From Actinomycetota bacterium (GTDB lineage: Bacteria > Actinomycetota > Actinomycetes > Nanopelagicales > Nanopelagicaceae), in the NCBI GenBank assembly GCA_014377015.1, contig JACMQL010000006.1, positions 1 to 64,000 on the forward strand: 64,000 nt of DNA, in the 5' to 3' direction. The notes beneath the pieces were generated by a model. It saw nothing but the letters and a program-made list of their open reading frames with translations, was not told where the DNA came from and searched no databases. The translations under genes and the position numbers were made by a program. Position 1 is the stretch's first letter. Each line of letters opens with the position of its first letter. Shown piece after piece: positions 1-7,927 of this stretch.

Positions 1-2
1 GA

Positions 3-65
3 ATTGATTTCACAGCGGACGCCCACGAGTATCTTTACGAAATTACTGGAGCCCTACCAATTTAA
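3..65 (+). CDS. C-terminal fragment of an unidentified protein (cut by window start)
   Basis: An open frame enters from the left edge and stops at TAA 63-65, giving about 20 residues ending in EITGALPI. It would converge on the IclR gene on the other strand, about 50 bases away. The length is too short to assign a family. It could be the tail of an enzyme gene or a chance open frame. Confidence 0.3.
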   Translation: MDFTADAHEYLYEITGALPI

Positions 66-118
66 CCCAACCATGTAACTACAGCGGAGGCAACAATTTC
101 GTTTCTCCAGGTTGCTCG

Positions 119-901
119 TTAACTCACTTTAAGCGGGTGGACTTTGCTGTTGAGTCGTTGAGACATGCTTTCAGAAATCGTTTTGGCAGTGGTTTCTAAA
201 ATTCGAACGATGTTATCGTGCTCCACTTTATTCCAACTCTCGCGCGACATTGAAACGCTGATTGCATAAGTGGCCCTCTCGCCATCATTTGGAATCGGAA
301 CCGAGAGGCAGAACACGCCTTCTGTGTACTCTTCCATATCTTCCGCATATGAACTCGCGCGAGCTCCGCGCAGGTTTGATAGGAGTTCCTCAATGGACCC
401 AATGGAATTGCGGGTGAAGTGGTGGAATTCTTTTCCAGAATAACGCTCGAGTACTTCCTCCTCGGGAAGGACGCTGAGCATCGCTTTACCAATAGCCGTT
501 ACGTGGGCCGGTAAACGCGAACCAACTCGGGATTCCAAGGCGATTCCTTCGTGAGGCTGCATTTTGCTTAGGTAGACAACTTCAGTCTTGTCCAGGACTC
601 CAAATTGGGTAACCGCACTTAGCTTTTCACTTGTCGATTTGAGGTGCGGTCGCACAGCTTGCAGAAGATCCAGGTTGCGCGAAACCGTCTGGCCGATTTC
701 AAAGACCTTGAAACCAACTCGGTAACGCTTGCAATCCCATTGCAGGTAATTTTTTTCCACCATTGCATGCAAGATTTCGTGTGCGCTGCTCTTGGGAAGA
801 ACAAGTGACTCGCTTATAGCTGAAAGGGTCATTCCACCGGGCAGTCCACTCAGTAAATTGAGAATGTCCATAACTCGGTTCGCAGATTTTGCCTCGGTCA
901 C
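119..901 (-). CDS. IclR-family transcriptional regulator
   Basis: This is a 260-residue protein of typical IclR length. The N-terminal winged helix (about residues 5-65) includes the segment LSAISESLVLPKSSAHEIL, and the C-terminal effector domain includes the AHVTAIGKAML signature (about residues 130-142) and a late FCLSVPIPN strand. The start is GTG at 901 with AAGG about seven bases upstream. It lies downstream of, and in the same direction as, a fumarylacetoacetate-hydrolase-family gene, so it may control that gene and itself. A perfect 20-bp palindrome lies about 135 bases upstream of its start and is the best operator candidate. The effector is not known; by context it would be an intermediate of a sugar acid or aromatic pathway. 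Confidence 0.9.
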   Translation of the reverse strand: MTEAKSANRVMDILNLLSGLPGGMTLSAISESLVLPKSSAHEILHAMVEKNYLQWDCKRYRVGFKVFEIGQTVSRNLDLLQAVRPHLKSTSEKLSAVTQFGVLDKTEVVYLSKMQPHEGIALESRVGSRLPAHVTAIGKAMLSVLPEEEVLERYSGKEFHHFTRNSIGSIEELLSNLRGARASSYAEDMEEYTEGVFCLSVPIPNDGERATYAISVSMSRESWNKVEHDNIVRILETTAKTISESMSQRLNSKVHPLKVS

Positions 902-931
902 AACTCACCTTCCATTGGCTCGGGTACTCAC

Positions 932-961
932 GGTGGCGTCTCTGCCAGATCTAGCGCCACC
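932..961. repeat. Inverted repeat upstream of the IclR gene
   Basis: GGTGGCG (932-938) is mirrored by CGCCACC (955-961) across a 16-base spacer. It lies 31-60 bases before the IclR start codon. It could fold in the 5' leader or act as a second protein site. No function can be proved. Confidence 0.35.
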
Positions 962-1036
962 ATAGTGTTCCAAGTAACAAGAAGATAGTGCTCTTCCTAG
1001 CGCGTGACGATGAGTAAATTCCCTTTTCTTGCGCTG

Positions 1037-1056
1037 CGGTTCGCATATGCGAACCG
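1037..1056. promoter_or_regulatory. Perfect 20-bp palindrome, probable IclR-family operator
   Basis: CGGTTCGCATATGCGAACCG reads the same on both strands with no spacer. It sits in the 272-base gap between the FAH-family gene and the IclR gene, upstream of the regulator. IclR-family regulators commonly bind palindromes of about 14-20 bases with TTCG/CGAA half sites, so autoregulation is the simplest reading. The rest of the gap (902-1173) holds the inverted repeat at 932-961 and nothing else I recognise. Confidence 0.6.
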
Positions 1057-1173
1057 ACCCCCTTAGGTTCCAAGTCTCACTTAGGGCCTAGCAGATCTGG
1101 GAATGGACCAATGTCCTTGAGTTCTCATCCCAAAGGGCAAATACAGACATGATCGGACCGCCTGCTATTGCTC

Positions 1174-2022
1174 CTAATTCGAATGTGCCACAGTGTGAGA
1201 AGATATCTCACCGATACCCTCGATTCCTGTGACAATAGTTTGACCAGCTCGCAAATATTTCGGTGGTTTGAAACCTAAGCCACAGCCAAATGGCGTACCA
1301 GTGTTAATTATATCGCCGGGGAATAACTCCATAAATTGACTGATGTACCAAATCAAGTGGTTGATGCCAAAAAGCAGATCACTCGTGCGGGAATCCTGAC
1401 GCATTTCGCCATCGATACTGCACCAGAGGCGTAAGTCATGCGGATTGATTTCATCTCCAGTGACAACGCACGGTCCGATTGGATTAAAGGTCGGGAAAGA
1501 TTTTCCTTTTACCCATTGGCCAGAGCGTTCGAGTTGCCAATGGCGCTCGCTGACATCTTGAGAAATCGAATAACCTAAAATGTGGTTAGGCGCCTCATCG
1601 GGGCTCTTGAGATAGAGCGCCGACTTACCGATTACCACGGCAAGCTCTACTTCATAATCTGTCGCCGTACTGTTAGGCGGAATAACTAAGTCATCATTAG
1701 GTCCCACGACAGTATCTGGCGCCTTCATAAAGATCACTGGCTCTTTTGGAGTCTCGGCATTTGATTCCTTAATGTGAAGCAGATAATTCAAACCAACGCA
1801 GATCACTTTGGTCGGATTCGCAATCGGGGCGCCAATGCGCACGGAAGAAAGAGAAGTCCGTGGAAATGAAGTGAGATCCGAACTCATTACTAGAGTTGCC
1901 GCGCCACCTCCAAGTGACTTGCGATTCCAATCGGGAATAAGCGAATCGACGAAGATTGCTTGCCCACCGTCGAAGACAACTGGTTTTTCGTGGCCCTTTT
2001 CTCCAACCCGTCCGATCCGCAT
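1174..2022 (-). CDS. Fumarylacetoacetate hydrolase (FAH) family protein
   Basis: This 282-residue protein has the FAH fold in its last two thirds. Visible motifs are the metal-binding TDYEVELAVVIGK (about residues 122-134), GYSISQDVSERHWQ (about 150-163), KGKSFPTFNPIGP (about 174-186) and INTGTPFGCGLG (about 240-251) near the end. The family covers acylpyruvate hydrolases, 2-hydroxyhepta-2,4-dienedioate isomerases and the 2,4-diketo-3-deoxy-L-fuconate hydrolase of sugar-acid breakdown. The N-terminal domain and overall length fit the single-domain isomerase/hydrolase group, but the substrate cannot be read from sequence. The start has an AAGGAGAA ribosome site. No other pathway genes stand next to it except the IclR regulator downstream. 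Confidence 0.85.
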   Translation of the reverse strand: MRIGRVGEKGHEKPVVFDGGQAIFVDSLIPDWNRKSLGGGAATLVMSSDLTSFPRTSLSSVRIGAPIANPTKVICVGLNYLLHIKESNAETPKEPVIFMKAPDTVVGPNDDLVIPPNSTATDYEVELAVVIGKSALYLKSPDEAPNHILGYSISQDVSERHWQLERSGQWVKGKSFPTFNPIGPCVVTGDEINPHDLRLWCSIDGEMRQDSRTSDLLFGINHLIWYISQFMELFPGDIINTGTPFGCGLGFKPPKYLRAGQTIVTGIEGIGEISSHTVAHSN

Positions 2023-2214
2023 TGTTTTCTCCTTAGAAGTTGATTCCTGCCAGAAAATAGTTTATCCCCTCCATACTCGGGGCTTGTAAGTTATGAGCCT
2101 TGAATAAGGCAAATAGTTTTCACTATTTCATAACCGCGAACTTTTACTTAACTCACCAAAGAAAGAGTCGGAAAATTAGTTTGGCGAATGAAATGAAACT
2201 CTCTGAGGTGAGAT

Positions 2215-3867
2215 TCATTGTGCTGCTAGCTCTGACCTACGCTTTACTAATTTTACGAACTCTCTGCCCCCGGCTTGTTTAAGAGTCTCCTCTTCCGCGC
2301 AAATAATGAGGAGGTCACGGGCACGAGTTACTGCGCTGTATAGCATTTCTTTCTTTTGATCGGGGTGTTTCCATCCATTAATAGCCAAAACAATGGCCGA
2401 CCTTTCGAGACCTTTAAAGCCGAGTGCATGTCCGTAAAAAACATCCTGCCCGGAAAAGAATGATTCCCGGTATCCGACAGATCCCTGCACGGTTTCGGTG
2501 GATTTCTTTTTTGGATGGCTATCCCCAGTCGTGAGCACACAAATATCTGCAGGAGACCAACCTTCTGAAATTAACGCCACTACTTGCTGATCCGCGAGCG
2601 CCGTAGCTGTTTCATCCGTCGCAGAAACAAGTCGTACCGGAGGTCCGTCTAGCCCAGCACTTTCTGGAGAATCCTGAATGCAAAGGGCTGCGAGTTCTGC
2701 AATTGGAAGTGAGTTGCGTATGTTTTTATCTAAAACGATTTCGCACAAGGAAAGTGGAATATCTGGATGGGAGTGGAATACCCCTTGCTCTAGGTCTCCG
2801 AACGCGTAAATTCTTCCCGCCTCAGAATCCTTGAGTGCACCCGTTACAACTTTCCACCAGTCAGGATGAAAGTCCTGAGCTTCGTCAATGATGATCGTGT
2901 CGTATTTCTCGTCTTCCTGAAGATTAGTCGCCAATTGCGCCAGCGCCGCCGGCACCACTTCATCCCAATATTCCCTCATGGAAGTTTGGTCTCCATCAAT
3001 TTGATAACCCCATTTCGGTCCCAACGCGTGCAAAGTCTTTATCGCCTCAGGTCGCTCACTTTCAGGTAGTGCCTCGAATCTCTTATTGATGTAAGCAGCC
3101 AGTCCGCGGTTGTAGCAAAGAAAAAGAACTCGATCGCCGGCAAGGACTCGATGACGTGCCTGCTCAATGGCGACGAAGGTTTTGCCACAACCGGCGGCTC
3201 CTAAAATCGCGAACCGTTTAGATCGGCGCAACGTGGCAAGAATGGCCAACTGATCCTCGGTTAGTTGGACAAGGGCTTTCTCCCGATTTTTGCGAACATC
3301 CAACAGTGAAACTTGCGCAGCGGAATGTCCGGAAAACTTTTGAATCAAGATGTCAATATCTATTTGCTCGGGACGGTAATGATGATTCCTGAGCACCGTC
3401 TGGATTCGATCAGCAATCGAGACCAAATCAACCTTATCGACAACGATTTCCCGAGGAATATCAGGACGCGAATAACTCGAAGGTATTTCGGCGTGCGGAA
3501 ATACTATGAGCGCCTTGCTCGAGAGTGCTCTACGGCTCCAGAGGCGGCTGATATATCCATTTAATCCATACATGTTTTTGCGAACTTGGGTCATTGGATC
3601 TATGTCATGCCAGCCTCTGGCATCCCCCTGTTTGAAAGTGGAATCCTCATTTGACCGAATTTGACCACCCTTGACTTCGAGTACAGCTACCCCTACTCCT
3701 GGCCAAGCCACAATGAAATCAATTTCGAGTTCTTGGCCGCTGTCTGACAACCTTTCATTGCAGAAAATGACGGCTTCGGATGGGAGCCGTTTTTTTAGTT
3801 CATCAAACACAATTCGCTCAGATACGTCCGCGAAAAGAAGTTCGGCGGGAAAATGGCGCGCAGTCAC
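2215..3867 (-). CDS. NERD-domain DNA/RNA helicase-like protein (UvrD-type core)
   Basis: The 550-residue protein has an N-terminal NERD (nuclease-related) domain, about residues 10-130, with IDFIVAWPGVGVAVLEVKGG carrying the D...E-x-K nuclease-type residues. A superfamily I helicase core follows, with Walker A GAAGCGKT (about 223), DEAQDF as Walker B (about 329), and the late segment YSAVTRARDLLIIC (about 519) typical of UvrD/Rep motif VI. The family is widespread, often single-gene and poorly studied; some members sit in defence islands. It stands alone here, between FAH and HDAC genes, with no methylase or other defence partner. ATPase activity is near certain; nuclease activity is inferred from motif retention. 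Confidence 0.85.
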   Translation of the reverse strand: MTARHFPAELLFADVSERIVFDELKKRLPSEAVIFCNERLSDSGQELEIDFIVAWPGVGVAVLEVKGGQIRSNEDSTFKQGDARGWHDIDPMTQVRKNMYGLNGYISRLWSRRALSSKALIVFPHAEIPSSYSRPDIPREIVVDKVDLVSIADRIQTVLRNHHYRPEQIDIDILIQKFSGHSAAQVSLLDVRKNREKALVQLTEDQLAILATLRRSKRFAILGAAGCGKTFVAIEQARHRVLAGDRVLFLCYNRGLAAYINKRFEALPESERPEAIKTLHALGPKWGYQIDGDQTSMREYWDEVVPAALAQLATNLQEDEKYDTIIIDEAQDFHPDWWKVVTGALKDSEAGRIYAFGDLEQGVFHSHPDIPLSLCEIVLDKNIRNSLPIAELAALCIQDSPESAGLDGPPVRLVSATDETATALADQQVVALISEGWSPADICVLTTGDSHPKKKSTETVQGSVGYRESFFSGQDVFYGHALGFKGLERSAIVLAINGWKHPDQKKEMLYSAVTRARDLLIICAEEETLKQAGGREFVKLVKRRSELAAQ

Positions 3868-3975
3868 AGCGAAATTCTCTTAATCTTTCGGGACAATCAC
3901 AAGGGTTGAATCGGTCGGAAAATATATGTATGTTCGAATGTCACCCCCGCCTGCTAACTTAGTGATTGCTCAAGA

Positions 3976-4006
3976 AGTAAGTCGCAAGCCCTTTGGCTGA
4001 CTTACT
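3976..4006. repeat. Two-part hairpin in a divergent intergenic region
   Basis: AGTAAGTC (3976-3983) pairs with GACTTACT (3999-4006). Inside it, AGCC (3987-3990) pairs with GGCT (3995-3998) around a CTTT loop, leaving a three-base bulge. There is no T run after it on either strand, so it is not an obvious terminator. It lies between the NERD-helicase gene and the divergent deacetylase gene and could be a regulatory site for either. Confidence 0.4.
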
Positions 4007-4092
4007 ACCAACCGCGTGATTCGCACACGGTGGTCCCAAAGGAAGAGCTGCTTGAACGTTACTCACGTTTGAGAAGAGCGAAAGGCAACTAT

Positions 4093-5214
4093 ATGAATCA
4101 GCCTGATCCTTCGAACAAAACCGACCGACTTACTTACGTGAAAGTCCCTAAGAAGATTTCCAAAATGACCGATCAAGAAATTGATGACTGGGCCAATCAA
4201 GTCTTCGAACACCTAATGTCAGGGCAAAGTGGTAACTTCTTTGATTACGCGAAATCCAAAGCCGAAAAGGTGAACATGGGAATGCCTGTCTACTCGAGCG
4301 ATCCTGAGTTTTTTAGCTCTTGGTCCCTCGGCGCGGACCATCCGACACAGGGCCGGCGGTACTCAAACGTGAAGATTCAATTCGCGGAAATGGCGAAGTC
4401 CAATAATCTTGAAGTAGTCGAAATCGCTCCCCGAACGGCCACCCACGCCGAACTTCTGAGAGTTCACTCCGCCCGATTTGTAATTCAAGTGACCGAAAAG
4501 CACATTCGATTTCACTCATCTGATGAAGATGGCGCGCCCGCGGTTCTGGCATCGGCAATGGTGGGTGCCACTTTGCAGATGCTCGAAATTCTGCTTGCCG
4601 GCAAAACGCTCACCGCAATCAACTTCGCTGGTGCCAAACATCACGCTCAGTACGATTTTCCGTTCGGGTTCTGCGTTTTCAACGACATGGCCGTGGCAGC
4701 GACGATAGCGACTGCGGATCACGGACTGCGAGTTGCGATATTCGATATCGATGCCCACCATGGCGATGGGACTGAGAACCTGACACTCAAAAATCCTGAC
4801 GTGCTGACATATTCAGTACACCAATTTGGAATTTTCCCTGGCACTGGTCGAGTGAGCGATCCCGCAAATCACGCTTATAACAAAGCACTTGTTGCCGGCG
4901 ATGGTGACGAAAAGCTCGCCGAAGCGAGTCAGGAATTTCTTTCGCTTGTTGCAGAGTTTAAGCCGGATCTGGTCTTCATCGCGGCGGGCGCCGATGGCCA
5001 TGTATCTGATCCACTTGCCGGCTTGGCATACACCGTCGAAGGTTACGTGGAATGCGCACGCGCTTTGCGAGAAGCACTTCCAACTATGCCGATGCTAATT
5101 GGCGGTGCCGGAGGCTACCAACCCGATGACTTCACCCCCGAAATATGGGCCAAATTCGCCCTGCAAATCGCACTTGACGCCCAAGCTTCTCGTACCTCTT
5201 CGGTCGGCAATTGA
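4093..5214 (+). CDS. Histone deacetylase-family (AcuC/acetylpolyamine amidohydrolase-type) protein
   Basis: This is a Zn-dependent deacetylase of the arginase/HDAC fold. Counting from ATG 4093, visible motifs are DHPTQGRRYS (about 79-88), GAKHHA (about 180-185), GFCVFNDMA (about 192-200), the metal-binding FDIDAHHGDGTEN (about 217-229) and AAGADGHVSDPLAGL (about 298-312). Asp and His zinc ligands and the tandem His pair are all present. The frame is open from GTG 4030, but that codon lacks a ribosome site; ATG 4093 has AAAGG seven bases upstream, so I choose it (373 residues). About 75 residues precede the catalytic domain and match no domain I know. Substrates could be acetyl-lysine proteins (such as acetyl-CoA synthetase) or acetylpolyamines. 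It is monocistronic. Confidence 0.85.
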   Translation: MNQPDPSNKTDRLTYVKVPKKISKMTDQEIDDWANQVFEHLMSGQSGNFFDYAKSKAEKVNMGMPVYSSDPEFFSSWSLGADHPTQGRRYSNVKIQFAEMAKSNNLEVVEIAPRTATHAELLRVHSARFVIQVTEKHIRFHSSDEDGAPAVLASAMVGATLQMLEILLAGKTLTAINFAGAKHHAQYDFPFGFCVFNDMAVAATIATADHGLRVAIFDIDAHHGDGTENLTLKNPDVLTYSVHQFGIFPGTGRVSDPANHAYNKALVAGDGDEKLAEASQEFLSLVAEFKPDLVFIAAGADGHVSDPLAGLAYTVEGYVECARALREALPTMPMLIGGAGGYQPDDFTPEIWAKFALQIALDAQASRTSSVGN

Positions 5215-5261
5215 AACTATGAGATTTGAACCTGGTATATACCCGCGGTAAGCGCGATCCG

Positions 5262-5678
5262 CTAAGACTCCCAAATTCCAAAGTCAACAGCAACTCCCGA
5301 TGCCACCATCACATTGCCCCACGAAAGGTAATCACCGGTGCGAATGAATCCAACCGCACCGAGTGCCAACTTTTTGAATTCGGCATGCGAAAGTGGAATA
5401 GACTCTGCGGTTGGCATAATCGCTAAGAGTTCTTTACTTCGAGCTTCCCAACTCGGTTGAATTTCGTTAGCAAACCAGAACTGCTCAATTGGCAATTCGA
5501 GCGTTAGCATCTTGAGCACCTCAGTCACCTTTGGAACATTTGGTCCGATGGAAAGATCAATACATGGCACTCCCGCCGGAATGGGAAGACCGGCATCGCA
5601 AACAACTATTCGATCAAAGTGACCCGTACGTGCGACCATCGCGGAGATGTCGCGATTGAGTATTCCGGTGTACTTCAT
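5262..5678 (-). CDS. rbsD: D-ribose pyranase RbsD
   Basis: RbsD converts beta-D-ribopyranose to the furanose form that ribokinase uses. The 138-residue length equals the family norm. Landmarks are the start MKYTGILNRDI, the catalytic GHF (His20), CDAGLPIP near residue 30 and the end GVAVDFGIW. The frame is open for 18 codons more, but ATG 5678 has AGGGGG seven bases upstream and matches the family start. No ribose transporter, ribokinase or LacI regulator is nearby, so it is an orphan rbsD that probably works with sugar genes elsewhere. Confidence 0.92.
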   Translation of the reverse strand: MKYTGILNRDISAMVARTGHFDRIVVCDAGLPIPAGVPCIDLSIGPNVPKVTEVLKMLTLELPIEQFWFANEIQPSWEARSKELLAIMPTAESIPLSHAEFKKLALGAVGFIRTGDYLSWGNVMVASGVAVDFGIWES

Positions 5679-5781
5679 GTTGCCCCCTGAACGGTATTTG
5701 AGATTTTCGTTCTGGGAATCATATTCTGCCAATCACATCAACGCCGCTAATTCGAGGATTTAAGAATGTAAGTGGGCAAAG

Positions 5782-5855
5782 GTAAAGGGAGCGGTCAGTA
5801 TGTGAGTTTGGCAGTTGATAAAACGTCGTGCCAAGGCAGGTATCGCTCCCTTTAC
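5782..5855. repeat. Nested inverted repeat, 12-bp outer arms
   Basis: GTAAAGGGAGCG (5782-5793) is mirrored exactly by CGCTCCCTTTAC (5844-5855). Within the 50-base interior, TTGGCA (5808-5813) is mirrored by TGCCAA (5829-5834). The element fills much of the gap between the acetyl-CoA hydrolase stop and the rbsD start and is followed by a run of six A. It could be a structured RNA, a paired operator or a remnant of a small mobile element. Confidence 0.5.
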
Positions 5856-5915
5856 AAAAAAGAGATTACGCCCGGATCAAGGTTTTTTCAAGGACCTTAC
5901 AGAACGGTTTGCTCA

Positions 5916-7145
5916 CTATTTTAAGAGACCGAACTCCACAGCTTTTTCGCGCAATTCATCGCGTACGCTCGGGTGAGCAGCGTTATCAATTATGTTGCGC
6001 GCCTGCTCGTTTTGAGAATGTCCAAAACAATGAGCGATACCATTCTCGGTTGCAACATAACTATGCTGAAAACTCGTGACGTTTGAGGCAAGTCGTGGGA
6101 CGATAGTAGATACGTTTGCCTTGGAATGCCAAGAGGGAAGCGCCATAAATGATTGGCCACCGCGTGAATGAAGTGCGCCAACAATAAAGTCTGTCGATCC
6201 TCCGAAGCCGGAATATATTTCTCCGCGCACATGGCTGGCATTTGCTTGATCGAATAAATCAATCTCTAGGGCTGCGTTAATACTTGTCATCTTGGCTTGA
6301 CGTGCAATCTGGCTTGGATCATTGGTGCGCTCAGTGCGCATCATCCTTACTTTGCGATTGAGGTTGAGCCACTCATACAACTCTTGCGATCCGAAAACGA
6401 AAGATGCGGTGAGGAGAATTTCATCATCCAATGTGCCCGCTTTATGTAGGTCAAGGACTCCATCGCTAAACATTTCAGTCCAGATGCGGATTCCTTTACG
6501 CTCACCAAGACCGGCAAGGACAGAGTCCGGAACCGCGCCGATTCCCAACTGCAAGGTGGAATTATCCTCAATCAGCGCTGCAATCCGAGCACCGATTTCC
6601 ATGGCCGTGTCATTGAGCACGGTCGGAGGCTTGATCGATAGCGGCTCATCTACTTCAACGAGGTAGTCGATTTCGTTCTCATAAATCTGAGCATCTCCAT
6701 ATGTATAAGGCATCTGTACGTTGGATTGCGCAATAACAATGCCGTCGCGAGCGCGTGCCGCTTCAATTGCGGCGGGGAGAATATTGACCTCGGTACCTAG
6801 GCTGACTGTGTCAAAGCGCGGCGTCGAAGCGTGCAACATGACAACGTCGGGGCGAAAGTGATCGCGATAAAGAATAGGCAGCAGGCTCAGGCGGGTGGGA
6901 ATGTAGTTGAGGCGAGGATGGCGACGCATCGCACCACCTACAAAAGCAGTCTCGTAAGTCACTCCTTCACGATCAGGGATTCCTGGTTGGGCGTTAAGCA
7001 TGTGAAGGCGGAATTCTGGAATACATTCATTGGCGAGTGCGAGCAGCGTCTTAGGCGTTGCGAAATTTCCAGAAGAGACGATTCGTGGATTTGCAGGAAG
7101 ACTAGAAAGAATCGACTTGAGCTGTTCAGTTGTGATCACTCGCAT
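5916..7145 (-). CDS. Acetyl-CoA hydrolase/transferase family protein (4-hydroxybutyrate CoA-transferase-like)
   Basis: The 409-residue protein belongs to the family that moves CoA between acetyl-CoA and short-chain acids or hydrolyses acetyl-CoA. It shows GTEVNILPAA (about residues 117-126), LGIGAVPDSVLAGLGERKG (about 199-217) and IWTEMFSDGVLDLHKAG (about 220-236); by analogy with 4-hydroxybutyrate CoA-transferase the Glu in TEMFSDG is probably the catalytic one that forms the glutamyl-CoA thioester. EIDLFDQANAS and GGSTDFIVGALHSRGG follow in the C-terminal domain. It is alone on its strand between rbsD and a LysE-type exporter, so its acid substrate is not given by context. Confidence 0.85.
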   Translation of the reverse strand: MRVITTEQLKSILSSLPANPRIVSSGNFATPKTLLALANECIPEFRLHMLNAQPGIPDREGVTYETAFVGGAMRRHPRLNYIPTRLSLLPILYRDHFRPDVVMLHASTPRFDTVSLGTEVNILPAAIEAARARDGIVIAQSNVQMPYTYGDAQIYENEIDYLVEVDEPLSIKPPTVLNDTAMEIGARIAALIEDNSTLQLGIGAVPDSVLAGLGERKGIRIWTEMFSDGVLDLHKAGTLDDEILLTASFVFGSQELYEWLNLNRKVRMMRTERTNDPSQIARQAKMTSINAALEIDLFDQANASHVRGEIYSGFGGSTDFIVGALHSRGGQSFMALPSWHSKANVSTIVPRLASNVTSFQHSYVATENGIAHCFGHSQNEQARNIIDNAAHPSVRDELREKAVEFGLLK

Positions 7146-7188
7146 GTCGCGAGAATATCACCGAGTATTGGTACAATTATTTGAAAAA

Positions 7189-7824
7189 TCACCTAGGTGA
7201 TGCAAGCAACAAGGATATTGCCAGAAAAAGAATTCCCGCCGCTGAAAATGCAGTCAGTGAACGCCTAACCTTTGGCTTAGCCAAGTACACCGAGGATCGA
7301 TCCACTATTGCAATGAGGAATATGTACCAACAAGTGGATACCAGCGCTTGCACGCAAGCAAGAATGAATATGCCACCATCGAGCGAAAACTCCTTGGGTA
7401 CGAATGCGGGGATGAACGCCACAGCGAATACGGCAGCTTTCACATTTGTGAGGTTGGTGAGCAATCCCAACCGAAATGCTGGCCCCTTCCCGGTGCGAGC
7501 CAAGCCGTTGTAATCGAACTCTCCATATTCATTGCGCAAGGTCCAAAGAGTCCGGACACTGAGGAAAATCAGGAAAACTACGCCGGCATATTTCAAGACG
7601 TTGTATGCGGTCTGCGAGCGCGCGAATACCTGGGACAGCCCGATCGCCGAAGCTGCGCCCCATATCACCAGGCCGGTGCTGTTGCCCGCCACTGACGTGA
7701 AAGCGGCGCGGGCTCCCCCGACAATTGATTGGCGAAGCACCATGGCCACGCCTTGGCCGGGAACGACCGCCAGGAGCAAAGAGGTGAGGGCAAATGCAGG
7801 GATGACCTTAAGAAGTTCTACCAT
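7189..7824 (-). CDS. LysE/RhtB-family amino acid exporter
   Basis: A 211-residue membrane protein with about six hydrophobic segments, normal length for LysE/RhtB exporters. The N-terminal membrane segment carries the family turn VVPGQG (usually PGP), then a QSIVGGARAAFTSVAGNSTG loop; the TNLTNVKAAVF segment and a closing hydrophobic helix are also typical. The frame is open to 7860, but ATG 7824 (MVELLKV) matches the usual start. It probably exports an amino acid or a related compound; the substrate is not predictable. It is divergent from the YHYH gene and read in the same direction as the CoA-transferase gene downstream. Confidence 0.85.
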   Translation of the reverse strand: MVELLKVIPAFALTSLLLAVVPGQGVAMVLRQSIVGGARAAFTSVAGNSTGLVIWGAASAIGLSQVFARSQTAYNVLKYAGVVFLIFLSVRTLWTLRNEYGEFDYNGLARTGKGPAFRLGLLTNLTNVKAAVFAVAFIPAFVPKEFSLDGGIFILACVQALVSTCWYIFLIAIVDRSSVYLAKPKVRRSLTAFSAAGILFLAISLLLASPR

Positions 7825-7927
7825 CGAAGGGGTACCTGCCGCATTCAGGCACCGTATCACTCAAACTCTCAGTCTAATTTGAGCAAAATTGGACCAACTG
7901 CCCCATGTCGTAAGTAAGTATTTGCTC

